Source of the DNA: Gymnothorax reevesii
Taxonomy: Eukaryota > Chordata > Actinopteri > Anguilliformes > Muraenidae
DNA length: 64,000 nt
Assembly: GCA_029721435.1 (NCBI GenBank)
Contig: CM056577.1
Span: forward strand, 29,604,719-29,668,718
Reading direction: 5' to 3'
Within the stretch, counting starts at the first letter, position 1. Every line of letters begins with the position of its first letter. Position numbers and translations under genes: made by a program. Positions 47,404 through 61,170 of this stretch are shown here, piece by piece. Below the pieces are notes generated by a model, which was not told the origin of the DNA, ran no database searches, and saw only the letters and a list, made by a program, of their open reading frames with translations.

Positions 47404-49008
47404 CAGTGCCCTCCATAATAATTGGCACCCCTGGTTAAGATGTGTTAAAAGCCTTATAATAAATTCAATTTTTATTGCAGAAGCATACTCTCACACTGAA
47501 AATGTTGAAAAATGTAACCTTCAACTCAAGTGAATTTTGAGGGAAAAAAATCCCTGACTAAGAAATAATAATTTTTCATAAAATCACCTGTTCCACAATT
47601 ATTGGCACCCCGAACAAAATTGAAAAATTTTGGAAATTAATGTAATTGAAGTATTTCTGTCATTTCTACAGTAGTTAACAAAGTTGATCAGAGTATCTAG
47701 GAACATTTAATTAGTAATATATCACTTCCTGTTTCCCTGGGGTATAAATATGACATGACACAGAGGCCATTTCTCTTATCCACTCTTCAACATGGGAAAG
47801 ACAAAGGAACACACCATTCAAGTAAGGCAGATGTGTGTCGACCTTCACAAGTCAGGCAATGGCTACAAGAAAATAGCCACTTGCCTGCACCTGCCCATAT
47901 CCACTGTCAGAGGAATCATTAAGAAGTTTAAAAGAACCGGAACAGTGGTAACCAAACCTGGATGAGGACGCAAGGTTATTTTGCCACCACGCACAGTGAG
48001 GAGGATGGTAAGAGAAATAAAAAGCTCTCCAAAGCTCACTGTTAAAGAATTGCAACAAATGGTAGCATCTTGGGGTCACAAAGTCTCCAAAACAACCAGG
48101 CGTCAACAAGCTGTTTGGGAGGCATGCACGGAAAAAACCTTTTCTCACTCACAATCATAAACTCCAACGTCTGGAGTTCACTAAGCAGTACTGGCACTTC
48201 AACTGGGACCATGTGCTTTGGTCAGATGAGACCCAGATAGAGCTTTTTGGCAGCAAACACTCTAAGTCGGTCTGGCGGAACAAAAAAGATGAGTATGCAG
48301 AAAAGCACCTCATGCCCACTGTGAAGTATGCGGGAGGATCGGTGATGCTGTGGGCCTGTTTCACTTCCAGAGGCCCTGGGAACCTTGTTAGGGTGCATGG
48401 CATCATGAACGCTTTGAAATACCAGATCATTTTAAATCAAAACTGGTGGCCTCTGCCCGAAAGCTGAAGATGGGTCGTCACTGGGTCTTTCAGCAAGATA
48501 ATGATTCAAAACATGTGGCCAGATCTACACAGAAATGGTTCACCAGACACAGAATCAAGTTCCTCCCATGGTCATCTCAGTCCCCAGACCTCAGCCCCTT
48601 TGAAAACCTGTGGAGTGAGCTGAAGAGGAGAGTGCAGAGGAGAGGACCCAGGTCGCTGGATGATTTAGAGAGATTGTGCAAAGAGGAATGGTCGAAGATC
48701 CCTCTTTCTGTATTCTTCCATCTTGTGAAACGTTATAGGAGAAGATTGGGTCTGTTTTGTTGGCAAAAGGGGGTTGTACAAAGTATTGACAACAGGGGTG
48801 CCAAAAATTGTGACACACATGATTTGATGTAAAATAATTATTTCTTTATGTGGGATTCTTTTTCCCACTGAGTAAATGCACTTGAATTAAAGGTTGGATT
48901 TTCCTCTTTTTTTCATTGTGGTCCTATATTATTCAGAAAAAAACTGAATTTATTAGAAGCTAAAGAACACATCTTAAAGAGGGGTGCCAATAATTATGGA
49001 GGGCAGTG
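47404..49008 (+). mobile_element. Tc1/mariner element E (1605 bp), degraded
   Basis: Ends cagtgccctccataataatt and aattatggagggcagtg are inverted copies, with 'ttggcacccct' / 'aggggtgccaa' inside. TA at 49009-49010 on the right; the left copy reads TT and has probably mutated. The interior encodes a Tc1-like transposase in broken frames. Confidence 0.9.
47792..48832 (+). pseudogene. Transposase pseudogene of element E
   Basis: Starts MGKTKEHTIQVRQMCVDLHK, with HTH (STVRGIIKKFKRTGTV), then a stop and frameshifts. The catalytic part is in two pieces: 48213-48467 (MLWSDETQIELFG, with the first D) and 48446-48832 (FQQDNDSKHVARS and SPDLSPFENLW, with 34 residues between the second D and E). IEN has become FEN. 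Inactive. Confidence 0.88.
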
Positions 49009-49009
49009 T

Positions 49010-52000
49010 AAATGAAATATCATGCATATTACCATCAGCCAGACTGAGACAGCGTAAATGCCCTGAAAAATGCAGTCACTGTAAAAGAACACTAGAGGAC
49101 CCCAAAGTCCATGTGAAGCACTCCTGAAGCTCCTGTCCTGTAGTCTTCTAAGAAATGATCTAAATCAGGATCCAGAGTGTTTATGACCAAATAACTGAGA
49201 AAAGAATGCTGACCCTCTGAATTGAACATCACTAGGAAAGCCATCTTAAACCAGCCAGTCAGTTATGGCAGCAAACTAAAAAGTAAGAATCCAGAGAAAA
49301 AAAGTCTTAATAATTATTTTTTTTGCAAAACCTTACTCACCTATTAATTTTTAGTTCATAAGAAACAAATCCAATGAGAATTCATTCAACTCATTTCATG
49401 ATTTTGCCAGTTGGTTAAGAAAACTTGTGTGGTTTCAAACAAAACGCAATGAAAACAAGCCAACAGCTCTCTTGCACTGACCTCTCACTGACATTCATGG
49501 TGATGGGAGGAAATGAAGTCTGTGGTCTGTTTGCTTTTGGAACAAGCCATTCCCTTGATCTTTCACGTACAGATGACGCCACAGAAACCACCGTTTGGCA
49601 CGCTATGCCGGAGAAAGCTGGGCTTCCTCCGGCTATGCTACGTGCCGTTTTACAAACCTTCAGCGAGCAGTCGAGGGGACCACATGCTGGTTTGAGCTCT
49701 CAGTAACAGCTGGGTAACACTAAGGCCTGGGAAAAACGGTGACCTTTCCTTCTGACCTTTGCAGTGACATCACAGAGCCTGTGCCAATCATAACTGCATT
49801 ACCGGTCTGCCAAGGAGAAGTGAGTGTAGTGTGCTGTGATGTTTAGAAAACCAAAGTTCTGTCAATAAACTATGTCTCAGTTTTACAAAACCACACAGTA
49901 GGTTCTCTCCCTCGTAGTCAGCTCCATGGGGCTTATTTTGAAAATCCGTCTTGAAACTATGAGACAGCCTTACCACTAAAGACCCATCAGCATGTGCTAA
50001 ACCTTTAAAGCACAAGCAAAACAAATATTTGTTTTCCATATTAATTTTCACCACTCATAGGTTGACTTTACTTGTGCTATAGGTTTTAGTAAATCAGTAA
50101 ATGAGTCTACACAGGGCAGAAAAGGGCCAAAATACAGACAGATGGAAGCAAAAGGCCCAATGACAGACGGACAACCCCATTTGAGGGATAACTAGAGGAA
50201 AAAGCCTGCCTGAGCCGATGCAATTATATAAGACAGTACTGGCCAATGACAAAAATCAGCATAATGCAGTTGCAAGAATATACCCGGAATCAGCATATTA
50301 TATACCCTGCGAGCATGAACCTGGAGCTGCACTTCGGCTATTTTTCTGCATGACGCTACACCTATACTGCTGCACAGGGCAATGCCATTGGCCACGTCCA
50401 AAATCATCCTTTCTCAGCTCAAAATTCTGGCTAAAGCCAGCTTAAACTGGTTTAAGCTGTGTTCCTAACACTTAAAGCTGGTCAACCAGATGGCAGGTCT
50501 GCATAGAAAGTCGAAGTGCCAGCTTAATCATCCGCTTACTGTACCAGCTAAACCTGCTTCACCATCTTTGCCCACCAACAGTACAGCAAATGACCAAACT
50601 CAAGTGCTGATGATGCGAATTGAACCATCAAATCAGCTAGGTAAGCAAATTGGGGTTTTCAACGGTGCTCGCTGTTCTTAAAACACTGTTTATACAAAAC
50701 TCACCAGCAGGGGTCTCCCTTCACCCCCTGAAGAGCAGCCACTTTAGTCCCAGCGTGTGCCGCTGGGTCTTCCAATCACCCTTCCTTCTGCGCTAATGGA
50801 ATTAAAATAGCTGAGCCTCGCCGACAAACCGTCTGTAATGTTTGCGCGCACAGGCTTCAGCTGAACTGACTGATCTCACCAACTTTAACCGTTTAGCATT
50901 TCCGCATGTAAATACTGACGGCGTCGGTAGCGCTCTCTCGCTAACAGTGGTCGTCCAGACATACCAAGCACCGACAACACACAGCTCTTCCTGTTCGTCA
51001 GACGCACCCCAACACCACCGCCACCCACCCCCGGCTGAGACGCCTCTTTCCCTATTTCTGTTTCTATGGTTGCAGACATTAGAGGCAGTCTTGCACTCTG
51101 AAACATCATGAAAATTCATCACTGCAATTAAGTGCCAATGCAAAGGTCAATTAAAAAACTATAAATAATGCAGCAACAAGTACGTTTGTGCACATGTTGC
51201 AAAAAAAATGATATTAATTCAGATATTCAAATATCACAGAAAAAAATATCAATGCTCAGCTTCATTACTTGACAGTCCAAAGATAATGCCACAGGATTCA
51301 GGCAATTATGACCCTATATTTTGGTAAGTAACAGCTAAAAGCCTCCAGCATTGCACCAGGCATGTCTTGCGCATGTCCAGTACCCCCCAAAAAAACCTCA
51401 AGGTTACTCATTAAACAGCCCTTCAATAGCAATTTTCTGTTTGAACATGTGGTTGGAAAAACAAATATCTACCCTCAGAAAATAATGATTGCATGTTTGA
51501 ATCTATATAAGCTTAATGGTGTATCTTGCCAAATTATGCCTTTAATTCAGTTCTTCCATGACTGTGAGTCATTCCTTTTCAAGGGACTGTTCACTTTCTT
51601 CAGATTCACAGCATACAATTTTAGGATTTGGGTGTTTTTGTGACGTGAGTTTTTGTGTGTAATGAAGCATGAGAGAGCCTTAAATGTGTTTCATATAAAC
51701 GGTTAGCTTTACAATGGCAGGTTACAGTACAGGTGCACTGAATATATTGTGGTTTAAAGGAAGAGAATATGGCCTAGATTACCTCAAGGCAGTTTGTAAA
51801 GCAATGTCAAGGAACAAAGTAAATGTTTTAGAATTGTAAATATACCCAATAGAAATAATCAGAAAATGTACATCCGCTGGACATAAAGTAGGATGTAAAG
51901 TCAAGTTTTAACTGAAATTGAGCATTAAGATCTGCTACACAACACAATCTGGTTGACATTCTGATGCACTGTAAAAAATGATAGCCCCAGTAAGTTATGG

Positions 52001-52590
52001 AAACATACTTCCTATCTTTAGCTCCATTTGTCATGGCTACTTTTAAATATCTAACTCAACAAGTTCATATGGTTTCAAAAGTCAATATTAAAGTTTTCCT
52101 TTGTCTTGACAAATTATGAGTTGAAACAAAGCATCAAGGTGAGTTACCTCACATTTAGTTGAACTTTTATTTCAAAGTTTAACCATCGTTAAATGTTTGA
52201 CGGTGTACCAGCCATGATAAAGACAACAGGTGCAGACAACAACCATCGCACAGAAACATCTCGGCTAGAGAGAAAACAAACACCGGGTCTCCAGAAAGCA
52301 AACCGCCCTTTCAAGAGCTTTCAGAGAATGAGTGATCGGGTAACGCTGACCCGACTATTATGGAGCCCCAGGCGTGGCTAAAGTTCCAAGGTTTTGCAAC
52401 CGGCTCAAATAAAACACACACATACACCCCTGCGTCCCACTCCCCTTTCTCACTTGCTTTCAGCAAATCTGGTCATTGTGTCGAAAAAGGACAACACAAA
52501 CACGCTCACTGTTTGACTCCGGTTTCTTTACGGCATTCCTGTTGTTTTTTTTCTTTTTTTACTTTCTCACAGTCCATCCTTTGACGTGCC
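49010..52590 (-). other. 5' intron/flank without recognised gene
   Basis: A plausible GC-rich segment lies at 50740-51060, with two minus-strand donor-like sites (ctgctg|gtgagt at about 50703; aagttg|gtgaga at about 50877). None of the frames leading into them reads as the expected AE2 N-terminus. A hairpin-like MITE relic is at 49970-50100. Otherwise AT-rich. Confidence 0.4.
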
Positions 52591-52870
52591 CCTTTGTATA
52601 GGACCGAACGCAATACTCCTCCCCCACGCCCTCCGTCCTCCGTTCCCATCCGTCCTCACGGAACGTGGGCGTATCGAGTTACCCGTCCCACACAAATCTG
52701 CACTTGTTTTAGGCGGCTGCAGATACAGCTGAGAGGGGCGAGTACAGTTCTCACTACTGCGGTGGTGATCTGACTCCGTGGAGAGGCCGTGTCGCTCAGC
52801 GGTGTCACGTTATAGGAAAGGAAACAGCCCAAAGGGCGACTGTTGCTCCAGTTTCACGGTCTCTGATGCT
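52590..52870. promoter_or_regulatory. CpG/GC-rich segment, possible promoter or 5'UTR exon
   Basis: Local rise in CpG (gtcctcacggaacgtgggcg, gtcgctcagcggtgtcacg) within AT-rich flank, upstream of the first exon seen. It could be the slc4a2 promoter or a 5' non-coding exon; no direct evidence of transcription. Confidence 0.25.
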
Positions 52871-53799
52871 TCCTTCTTCATTTAGATACATCTCTCTTTT
52901 TCTCTTCTTTATTTTGAACAGATTGTTTAACCTTTCATTGATGAAGGCCAGTTCCTTCTCCTCTTAAGCAATTCTCTTGCTTCCTTGAATTCTGTCTCTC
53001 CCTGAGCACATTACAATCCCTTATTTTTCACTAGATTATTTCCTTCCTTGCGCCTAACCAGGAAATTGATGGTGGTCCACCATCTTTTGCAGAAGTGTCC
53101 TTGGAATATGCCACAAATAAGTGATGGAGCAGTGGGCCTCCAAGTGACTCATGGCTAAGACATTTGTCTGGGAGCCCTGCGGTCGTGGTCGAGTGCTTGA
53201 ATTCCAGCCGCACCATTACTGGCTACGGCTGGAGGTCTGCATGGGAGATGCAACAATCGGCGCAGCTTTGCCTGGTATGATAGGGGGCTACGCCAGTCCC
53301 GTCACTCTCTGGTGACCTCTCCTGGGCGGACAGGTGCATGTAGCTGTATGAGCAGATTATGAGCCAACTGCTTTATCCTCCGATGGCACAGGCAGTGTGT
53401 GACTGGCAGTGCAACTGAACAGTGTAAAAGTCGCTAAGGCTGAGGGTTGCGTCAGAGGATGGGTGTCCAAAGAGAAACCCCGAGTCACATACCGCAGTAT
53501 TTTCCCCCTGAGGTGATGGGAGCAAGCAGCCATGAAGGATGGCAGTTGAGCTGTGATAAGGGTGGTGAAACCTTAAAAAAAAAATTTCAAACAGATTGAG
53601 CTGTGAATTCTTCTGGAAATAATTTTCTCATTCACGTTTTTCAACCTTCGCTCTCTTTTTTTCTCCTTTTCCAAGTTTCTTGCCTCAGTCTCTCTCCAAA
53701 AGAGAGGAGCCAAGATCAAATGAAGGTGGGAAGAGAAGTTTGAAAGATAAGCCCCTCGACTGAATAAAAGAATAAAGGCACAAAGCTGGAACAGACCAA

Positions 53800-54010
53800 A
53801 GAACCACAGGGTCCATCCATCCATTATCTCACTCGCCTCCTGAACAGGATTGTGGGGGTTGGAGTCCATCCCAGCCCTCCAGTGGGCAGAGCCAGAATCA
53901 CACTACGGACAGTCTGTGAATCCACCATAGGACACGCACACCACCCACGAGGAGAGCAGGGTTTTCAAAGGAATCGTAAAACCTCAGTCCCTGTACAGAC
54001 GGCTGGCTCT
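53800..54010. repeat. Teleost dispersed repeat fragment (minus orientation relative to 62640)
   Basis: Contains ccatccattatctcactcgc and 'ggattgtgggggttggagtccatcccagc', the reverse-complement end of the family seen at 62640-62930. Confidence 0.5.
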
Positions 54011-54059
54011 TTGTCCACTCCGAGTATCCTTAACTAGCACACAAAATCTGCAAAGACCA

Positions 54060-57000
54060 ATCTTTACCTGCACATAACATTACTTAATGGCACAGAACAA
54101 CCTTTTCTTAATTACAGCTGCCTTTACCTGCACAAAGTGATCTTCACAATATCAAAAGAATATTTAATCCTGTTATCTGTACACAGCGCTCAGGATAGGG
54201 AACTCTGCTGAGTGTGTAAACACTGGTACATAAATAGATGTCACTAAATTTGGCTCCAGCATCACCCAAACATGCAGTCCTCAGTTCGAGGACATGACAG
54301 AGCACAATGACATTCATATCTTCAGATAGCAGGCCAGCTCTATAAACACCGTAAGCTCTATAAGCTCTATAAACATCAGAACAGATGAGATGAGCGCAGA
54401 GCTCAGGCTGTTGTGTTCCGGGGTTCTGGCCTTTGGCCAGAACAGTATTGTTTATGGTTTTAACAGTTTCATGTTCCATAGTTTCATAGTTCATGTTCAT
54501 AGTCATAGTTTTAACAGTTTCTTGTATCAGGTTTTGCATTTCATGGTTTTCATTCCATGTCCATGTTTTTACTTTTTCATGTTTTTGTTTTTGCCAGGTC
54601 TGCCATGCCACTCCACCGCTTGTCTGCGTTCCGCCCTGTGCCTTCGTTGCTGCACATTTCTGAGCTCTGGTTGGCTTTGTGGTTTCTCCCTTCCTTCTGT
54701 GCTGTGCTGATTCGGGGCTCTCTAAGCTTAATTGGCAATTAACTGTTTTTAAGTTACTAACATTTACTAACACTCACTGGGTGGTGTAATTCTTAGATAG
54801 GCACATTACTAATATTACTAATTTAGACAGGGAGTTTATTGTCATGATTCCTGCTTTGCTATTTCAAGATCTTGCTGTGGTTTTCTGTTCTTAACATTCA
54901 TGCTTGCTTCCAAGCTGCATACTTAATTGGTACTTAAGCTGAGCACGCTCATTCTCTTAACGAGCAAGTCTTGTCAACCAATCTTGTCCATGTCTTGATC
55001 TTGCCATGCCTCTTGTTTCTCTCTCTCTCCAGGTGTTACCCCTCATGTCATGATTTCCAAGCCTTTATCTGGATGCGGTGGAAGTTGGCTGGCAGACAGT
55101 GTCTCAAGTTTGTTTCTAGTCGCGTCTCGTTTAGCCAAGTTCTTGTCAAGTTCCCTAGTATTTGTCCTAGCCTCTCGTCTTGTGTGTATATATATATATA
55201 TATTTAGTATTGTTATTTATTTTTCTTGAGTATCTTGCCTGGAGTTTCCAGTGCCTTTTTGTTTTTTGCCTTTTTGCATTTATTGTTTATAGCTCTGTGT
55301 AGCGTACTTTAGTTTGTCCTTTTGCAACCCTTTGGGCCAAGTTTTTCGTTGGCCCTCGTGCCTGTTTTGTTTTGTTTTTCAATAAATCCTCATTCCCCTT
55401 CACCTCGCTTCTGGTGTCTACCTGATCCCATATCATCAGGCCACATACTACTGCCTGGTCCAGCTCAGACACAAACTGTACTGAGTGCATAATTCCCCAC
55501 ACACCGCTCCCAACTATTTGATCGGGTTGGTAGGCCACGAGTCTGTTCTTCATTTTTGTTTTTTTTTTCAGGGTCGCGATTGTCCTGCACATGCACGCGG
55601 TTTCGGGATTGGCCCAGGCCTAGACCCGGCCTGAGTACAGGCTCTGAGGAGCCTTTCGTTTAAAGTCTAAATTGGGGCCTATTTTAGCAGCAAGGCTGCC
55701 ACAGAGGGAGCGACAGGCTCGTTTTAACTGACTTGGCCAAGGCCCAATAATCCTGAATTATGTCACAGACTCATGTAGGCCTTTGACCAAAGATCAGCAG
55801 GGAACTCCTGATACCGCACTGGATCCTGAGCTTGTTTGAGAAGACCTTCCATCCTGCTGGTTTTCTTTGCAACCCCAATAAAGAGCCCCCTATTGGACGG
55901 CTAGTGGATGAGTGAGTTGAGCTGGTAATTAGAGGCGACAAATCCAGGGGTCGGGAATGAATGAGAGCTGCCAAGTGTTTCTTCCACCAAAAAAAAGAAA
56001 AATCACTCAGTTGACTTCTGTGATTAATTTACCTCACTGCCGAAGATTTAAACTAATTAGGCAAATGTGATAAAAGACCAGGGAAGAGTAAAACTGAACA
56101 AACGGGGGTTTACTTCGCAAGGCCAGAGTTTCCACCTCTGTAAGTGGAATTAGAACAGCGTCGAGTCGGGAACCACTGCGATAAAAAAGAAAAATTGTTT
56201 TACTTGCTGACCGCTGCAAATGGCAAAGCAGGGACGGAAAAGTTCAGAGGTCTCAGCCCTTCTGCTAAGCAAGCGCAGCACATGAGCATGTGCCACACAC
56301 ACACACACACACACGTGCGCGCACACACACGCTATAACAACAACAAGCACACGTGCACACAAAAACACACACAGCTGCTGAGGTCAGCTTCCATACAGAA
56401 CATTGCTGAACTCAGCAGAAGAATTTCTCAACAAGCCAGGCAGAGATGTAAGTCTTTTCTAACCCCAGAAGCTAATCAGGCCAGTTCTTAACCCTAGTTT
56501 CTGTTGCATTTAGCGACTAGGAGTACTGCTGTTCCCCCGGATGGGAGGCTAGTCCATTGCAGGTTACCCCCAGCTCTTAGTCAGGTTTCCCCGACAATTT
56601 TCAGGAACCGAATTACACACCTTGGTGGGGTGAGGTAGTGGGAGTGAAGTGTTTTGCCGTAGAGCACACTGCGAAAGCCGTAGCAAGCATTCAAACTCAG
56701 GACCTTTCAGTACCAAGTCAAGCACACTTAACCAGTGCTGTGCTGCATCCCCAGGCAAAGACCTCACCCCAAAATGCACAAATAGGCTGGTGGGATCGTA
56801 TCCAAAGTGTCCGACAAAGATCCAACTTTCATTATACCAGCGCCCAGGCCAGTGCTCTGTTTTTGCAGCTAATTTCTGGATCTTGCTGATGTTGCTCACT
56901 TGTGCTGCAGTGGTTGGTACCAATACAGGTCACTCTCGCACTTATTTCCTTTCCGACTCAACGGTAACTTTAGCATAAAAATACAAAGTCAATAATATTC

Positions 57001-59360
57001 TCACACAAAAAAATCTGCACTCAGTATATGTTTTTCCCTTAATGCTTCCTGGTAAGACGACTCATTAAGTAACTGCACCATTTGGGAAGGACAGAAACAT
57101 TTTGTGAACGAGTCAGGCGCAGGTTACAGCTCCACGTCTCACACGTGCACTGGACAACTTGCCAGGTGCATTGAGCAGACCCCGGCTCCGACTCTGACTC
57201 CAAATTTTACAGAATGACGGGACCCAAAAACCAGTTCTGTGCACCGAAATGCCTTCATTAAACTCAAGGAAAGTAAAGGAATGTTCCCAGAGTAACTTCC
57301 TGCATATTTCTCCACAGTCCATGGATTAAACCCAGCACACGGACCAGCACTGAAACTCAGCGCAGGTACTGAACAGCTGTCACACTTCACAGTGATCATC
57401 ATTGACAGGATCCCACTCAACAGCGCCATCTATAGGCACAACTACAAACATTATATCGATATATACCCAGCCTGTCTCAAGGCTTTGCCGCAGGGCGTCC
57501 CAAGGCCGGCGTGGATCGATAAGACAGATTTATTTTTGGACGCTCCTTGGAGGAGCAACTGGAGGTCAAATACAAATGCAGTCCCATTTGAGGAGATCCT
57601 CCCAACCCTTTCCTTATGGGTACACTTTATGATGAGATAATAATCCCACAGCTGCTGATTAATAGCATTTTCATGAGCTTTATAAGATGAGCTTCATAAA
57701 GTGGAGCCAAAAGAATGTACAACTGCGGTACCTGAATTCACAAAGAACTGGACAGACCAGAAAATGGGAAACTTCAGAATCCATGACTAGGATCCCCTCC
57801 CCTGTGCCTGATGATCAAACATTCAGGAGGTTTTTACTTCCTTCCTGATTTGGAATTACTGACCCTGTTAATTAGTTACTTAACAGGTTCTCTAGCAGCT
57901 GAATGAGAAGTGCTTTAGGGCCAGAATGAAAATCCACATGATGGTAGATCTTTGAGAACAGGGTTGGTAACCAGTGATCACCAGCTTCTCCTGGAAGTCC
58001 TCAGTATTAGCCCTCTCGTTACCCCTCTGACAGCTGTAACACAAATCCCAGCTTCAACAGGCCACACAAACAGGAAATGAAAGTCTAAGGTCTTCACTCC
58101 CCAGGAAACTAAGTCAGCAAATATCAGTCAGGAAGATAAGAGCCCCACTCAATATCCCAGCCAAAGGAAATTAACAGAAACTAGTCCCCACCCGGGGGGG
58201 ATGCACGCTGCAGAACAATGCGCACGCTTCCAAGCATGCGTGCGCCATAACTCCGCACTGACTTGCCAAAAACGCTCATAAACACCTTAAATTTACTCAT
58301 AAACAGCTAAAATTTCCTAGTCAACAGTTTAAGTCTGAGAAAAAAAATCAGTGTTGCAGGTCCCTGCCCATGTCAGTGCTCAATGCACATGAGCAGGTTC
58401 AGATTGAGAGGCCAACAGACAGAGGACAAGATTGGATTCAGACAGGCTTTTCCTCATTTTATAGTAGGGTATATAAAGACGACATATATAACTACATATA
58501 TATATTATAGAGACTACAGGATACAGAAAAAAACTCAAGACTCTGATGTTGAATGAGAGTAAACTGTGAAGAGTTTGCTCAAAAATAAGAGAATCAGTGA
58601 CTGAATCGGTCAGTGAATCAATCAACTAACCAATGAATCAGCCTGACACACAAAAATTTGTGTGGATTTCATTCTTAAATAAAAAACAAGAAGAGTGTAT
58701 CGCATAAAATGTCCTAATCATGGACTTAACTGCTTACAGTTTTTACTTATTTAATCAGGATCAACGTCATATTTTGAATATGTCCATAATCTTATTTGTT
58801 TTGCATGTATTTAAATGCCATGTTTGTTTTTTGTAAATACAAAATCTGAGAAGATGGAGGTGTGCATATCTTTTCTGTGCCTACATACAGAGTGTACATG
58901 ACACCAATGTCTTTTGCCCATGCTGGCCTGAAGATTCAAAGGACCATTCAGTAATACATGTGCTTACATGTTTGGGTTACTTTGAATGTACTTAAGATGT
59001 CAGTCAGGGAAATCCTATCACCAGCCCTTCCTGTTAATTGGCCCTGATCAGCAGGTGTTTGGCAGCATCAGGATGTAGTGAATAATGCATTACTCTCAAA
59101 TCTGAACTAACCTGAGTTCATTGAGGCTTTTCAATGTGCCATCAATCACACTGCACTGCAGCCCAACAAAAGACATGTGTCTGCAGGCTATAGCAAACAA
59201 GAGAAGAAGAAAGAGGAGCGTTGAACAACTGCGGCGACATACTAAGACAAAGAGGAATGCAAGAAAGAGCCCAACATGGTCAGATTTATAGCTGAGTTGT
59301 AGCTGGAGCAGTACTGAAACCAGAGGGCAGAATACGAGCGAGTTCTTACAGTCAAACTTT
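54060..59360. other. Repeat-rich flank with no recognised gene
   Basis: (TA)n at 55185-55203; (CA)n at 56285-56313; AATAAA at 55381 in an LTR-like stretch from about 54840 whose right end is not clear; degraded SINE/LINE-like phrase at 56570-56760. No ORF resembles a known protein. Confidence 0.45.
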
Positions 59361-59369
59361 AACCCCATA

Positions 59370-59560
59370 AAACCTCTGGACCCATTCTAGTGACGATCCC
59401 AGCGTGTCCAACTATCCCAAATATATCCTGCTGAATTAATGGGGACATGAGCATAAAATTATGTGCAAGATCTAGATATTTTCCATGAGAAGTAATGCAG
59501 TGGCCATAAAAACATGGCGTCCAGGGTTTGAATATTTCACTCAGTGTAAATTAAATGCAG
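59370..59560 (+). repeat. Dispersed repeat, copy 2 of 3 in window
   Basis: Same order of blocks as at 11440 (acccattctagtgacgatcc, tgctgaattaatggggac, tgcaagatctagatattttc). A reverse copy lies at 46780-46990. Confidence 0.5.
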
Positions 59561-60156
59561 CTTCAGTTAGGCGCTGCAGCCAGCAGATTCAGAATATGTA
59601 TGTGAGATTGTCCTATAATATGAAAAAACACTTCTTCTGACTTAAGGAAAAACTTAAGAGAAAAGTTCCGGTTTAAGGCTTCAATCCATTCAGAGGCAAG
59701 AGACGTCCACCTCAGACTTGCCTTGAGAGCTAAATCTGAGCTCAGTTCAACACAATCCAATTGACATTTGTGCAGCGCCTCTAGTAAAAGGACTGTCACA
59801 GAGAGGCCTTAAAGAAACAAAGGGTCAGAAGCCGGCCCCAGTCCCACGAGGGGCAGAAAAAGCAAACTCCACCTTTTCACCAAATCAGACCACTTGGGGA
59901 ATCTTTGCGATCCTCAGCTTAGCCACTAAACCCCTGTTCCCCCAAATAGGCTCCTCTGGGCGGAGAGCTGCTGGTGGGAGACAGGAGTGATAACAGTCTG
60001 GCCAATGAGCAGCACTAATTGTTCGCTTAATCGCGTGGATGGAAAGAAAAGCAGGGCTGGACCTAGATTTGAAGGGCAGCTTTAGATATCCCTGCTCTAA
60101 ACTGAGGCCCAGTTTTAACACAGAATATACAGAGCTGTGGTAATGGCCCTCAGAGC

Positions 60157-60164
<8 letters not shown>

Positions 60165-60202
<38 letters not shown>
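60165..60202. repeat. (GA)n microsatellite
   Basis: About 19 uninterrupted AG units. Confidence 0.95.
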
Positions 60203-60203
<1 letters not shown>

Positions 60204-60610
60204 AATCGCTCGGTTTCAAATGAAATTTCCAGGTATCTATCTTAAAATAAATACCTCTTGTTCGAAAAAAAAAAAACAGTTGGTTTATCTCCTAATTAGA
60301 CTGCAGGTTCAGCTGGTGCCACACACAACACCATCTACAGGATGCTCTGAGTTTGGTCTTCACAATGACTAAACAGGATAGCAAATTTATATGCTGCACA
60401 GGTTAATGGTGTCCTTCCAGACATAACACATGAAAATAGTCGTTCAACAGCGCTAATTCAAATTCCCAAAACTAAATAGCAGTTTTCAGATGGTGATGCA
60501 ATCTCCTTGTGCTCAGGTTGCTTGTGCCAAAGGAAACTGCTCCTAAAATAATAGAGAATGCTCTCTCTTTGAAGGATAATCAGGAAATATACGGGGCTGT
60601 GAGAAAGTAT

Positions 60611-60900
60611 TAATAATAATAATAATAATAATGCATCAATTTTATATAGCACTTTTCTGCTTTCTGGGCACTCAGACACTTCACAAGGATACATTATTCA
60701 TTCACTCACACATTCACGCTCTGATGGTGGTAAACTACGTTTTTGTAGCCACAGCTGGGGCCCTGGGGCAGACTGACGGAAGCGTGGCTGCCAGTATTCG
60801 CCTACGGCCCCTCCGACCACCACCAAACATTCACACACAGCCACACAGTGTTCCTATATTAAATGTTTTGTGGTATTAAGGGCAGTGTTTGGTGGCAGTT
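60611..60900. repeat. (AAT)n followed by a teleost dispersed repeat
   Basis: AAT run at 60611-60632, then tttatatagcacttttctgc and 'cactcagacacttcacaagg' phrases known from a common fish repeat, continuing to about 60850. Confidence 0.5.
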
Positions 60901-61170
60901 ACTGCCGCTAAAGGTAGTGCAACCAGTTATTCATTTTCAATGGGAATGACTTTTTCTAGAAGGTAGTGGATAACACTATTGCATCACAGCAAGCAGGCCG
61001 TGCTTTCGAATCTGGCCAAGGTCCATTCTGAGTGAAGTTAGCATGTTCTCCCCGTATTACCACGGATTTCCTCTGAGAGTCCAAAGACATGCATGTAAGA
61101 CTACTTAAAGATTCCAAATTGGCCATAGGTACAAATGAGTACCACCACAACACAACTAATATTGCAAGTG

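Noticed and set aside
50802..51143. 113-codon minus-strand ORF leading to a gtgaga donor, considered as the missing first exon
   Set aside because: The frame entering the donor is open, but the sequence has no likeness to the AE2 N-terminus and has a composition like random AT/GC sequence.
52790..52890. Short minus-strand ORF (MKKEASETVKLEQQ) in a GC-rich segment
   Set aside because: Ends at TAA after 24 codons without a donor. At best an upstream ORF in a 5'UTR.
54144..54773. 209-codon minus-strand ORF rich in Met, Asn, Glu and Thr
   Set aside because: Arises from a local imperfect repeat (catagtttcatagttcatg). No domain recognised and no splice context.
54840..55440. LTR-like stretch beginning tgtcatgattcc with AATAAA at 55381
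   Set aside because: No matching right end or target duplication could be fixed, so it is not listed as an element.
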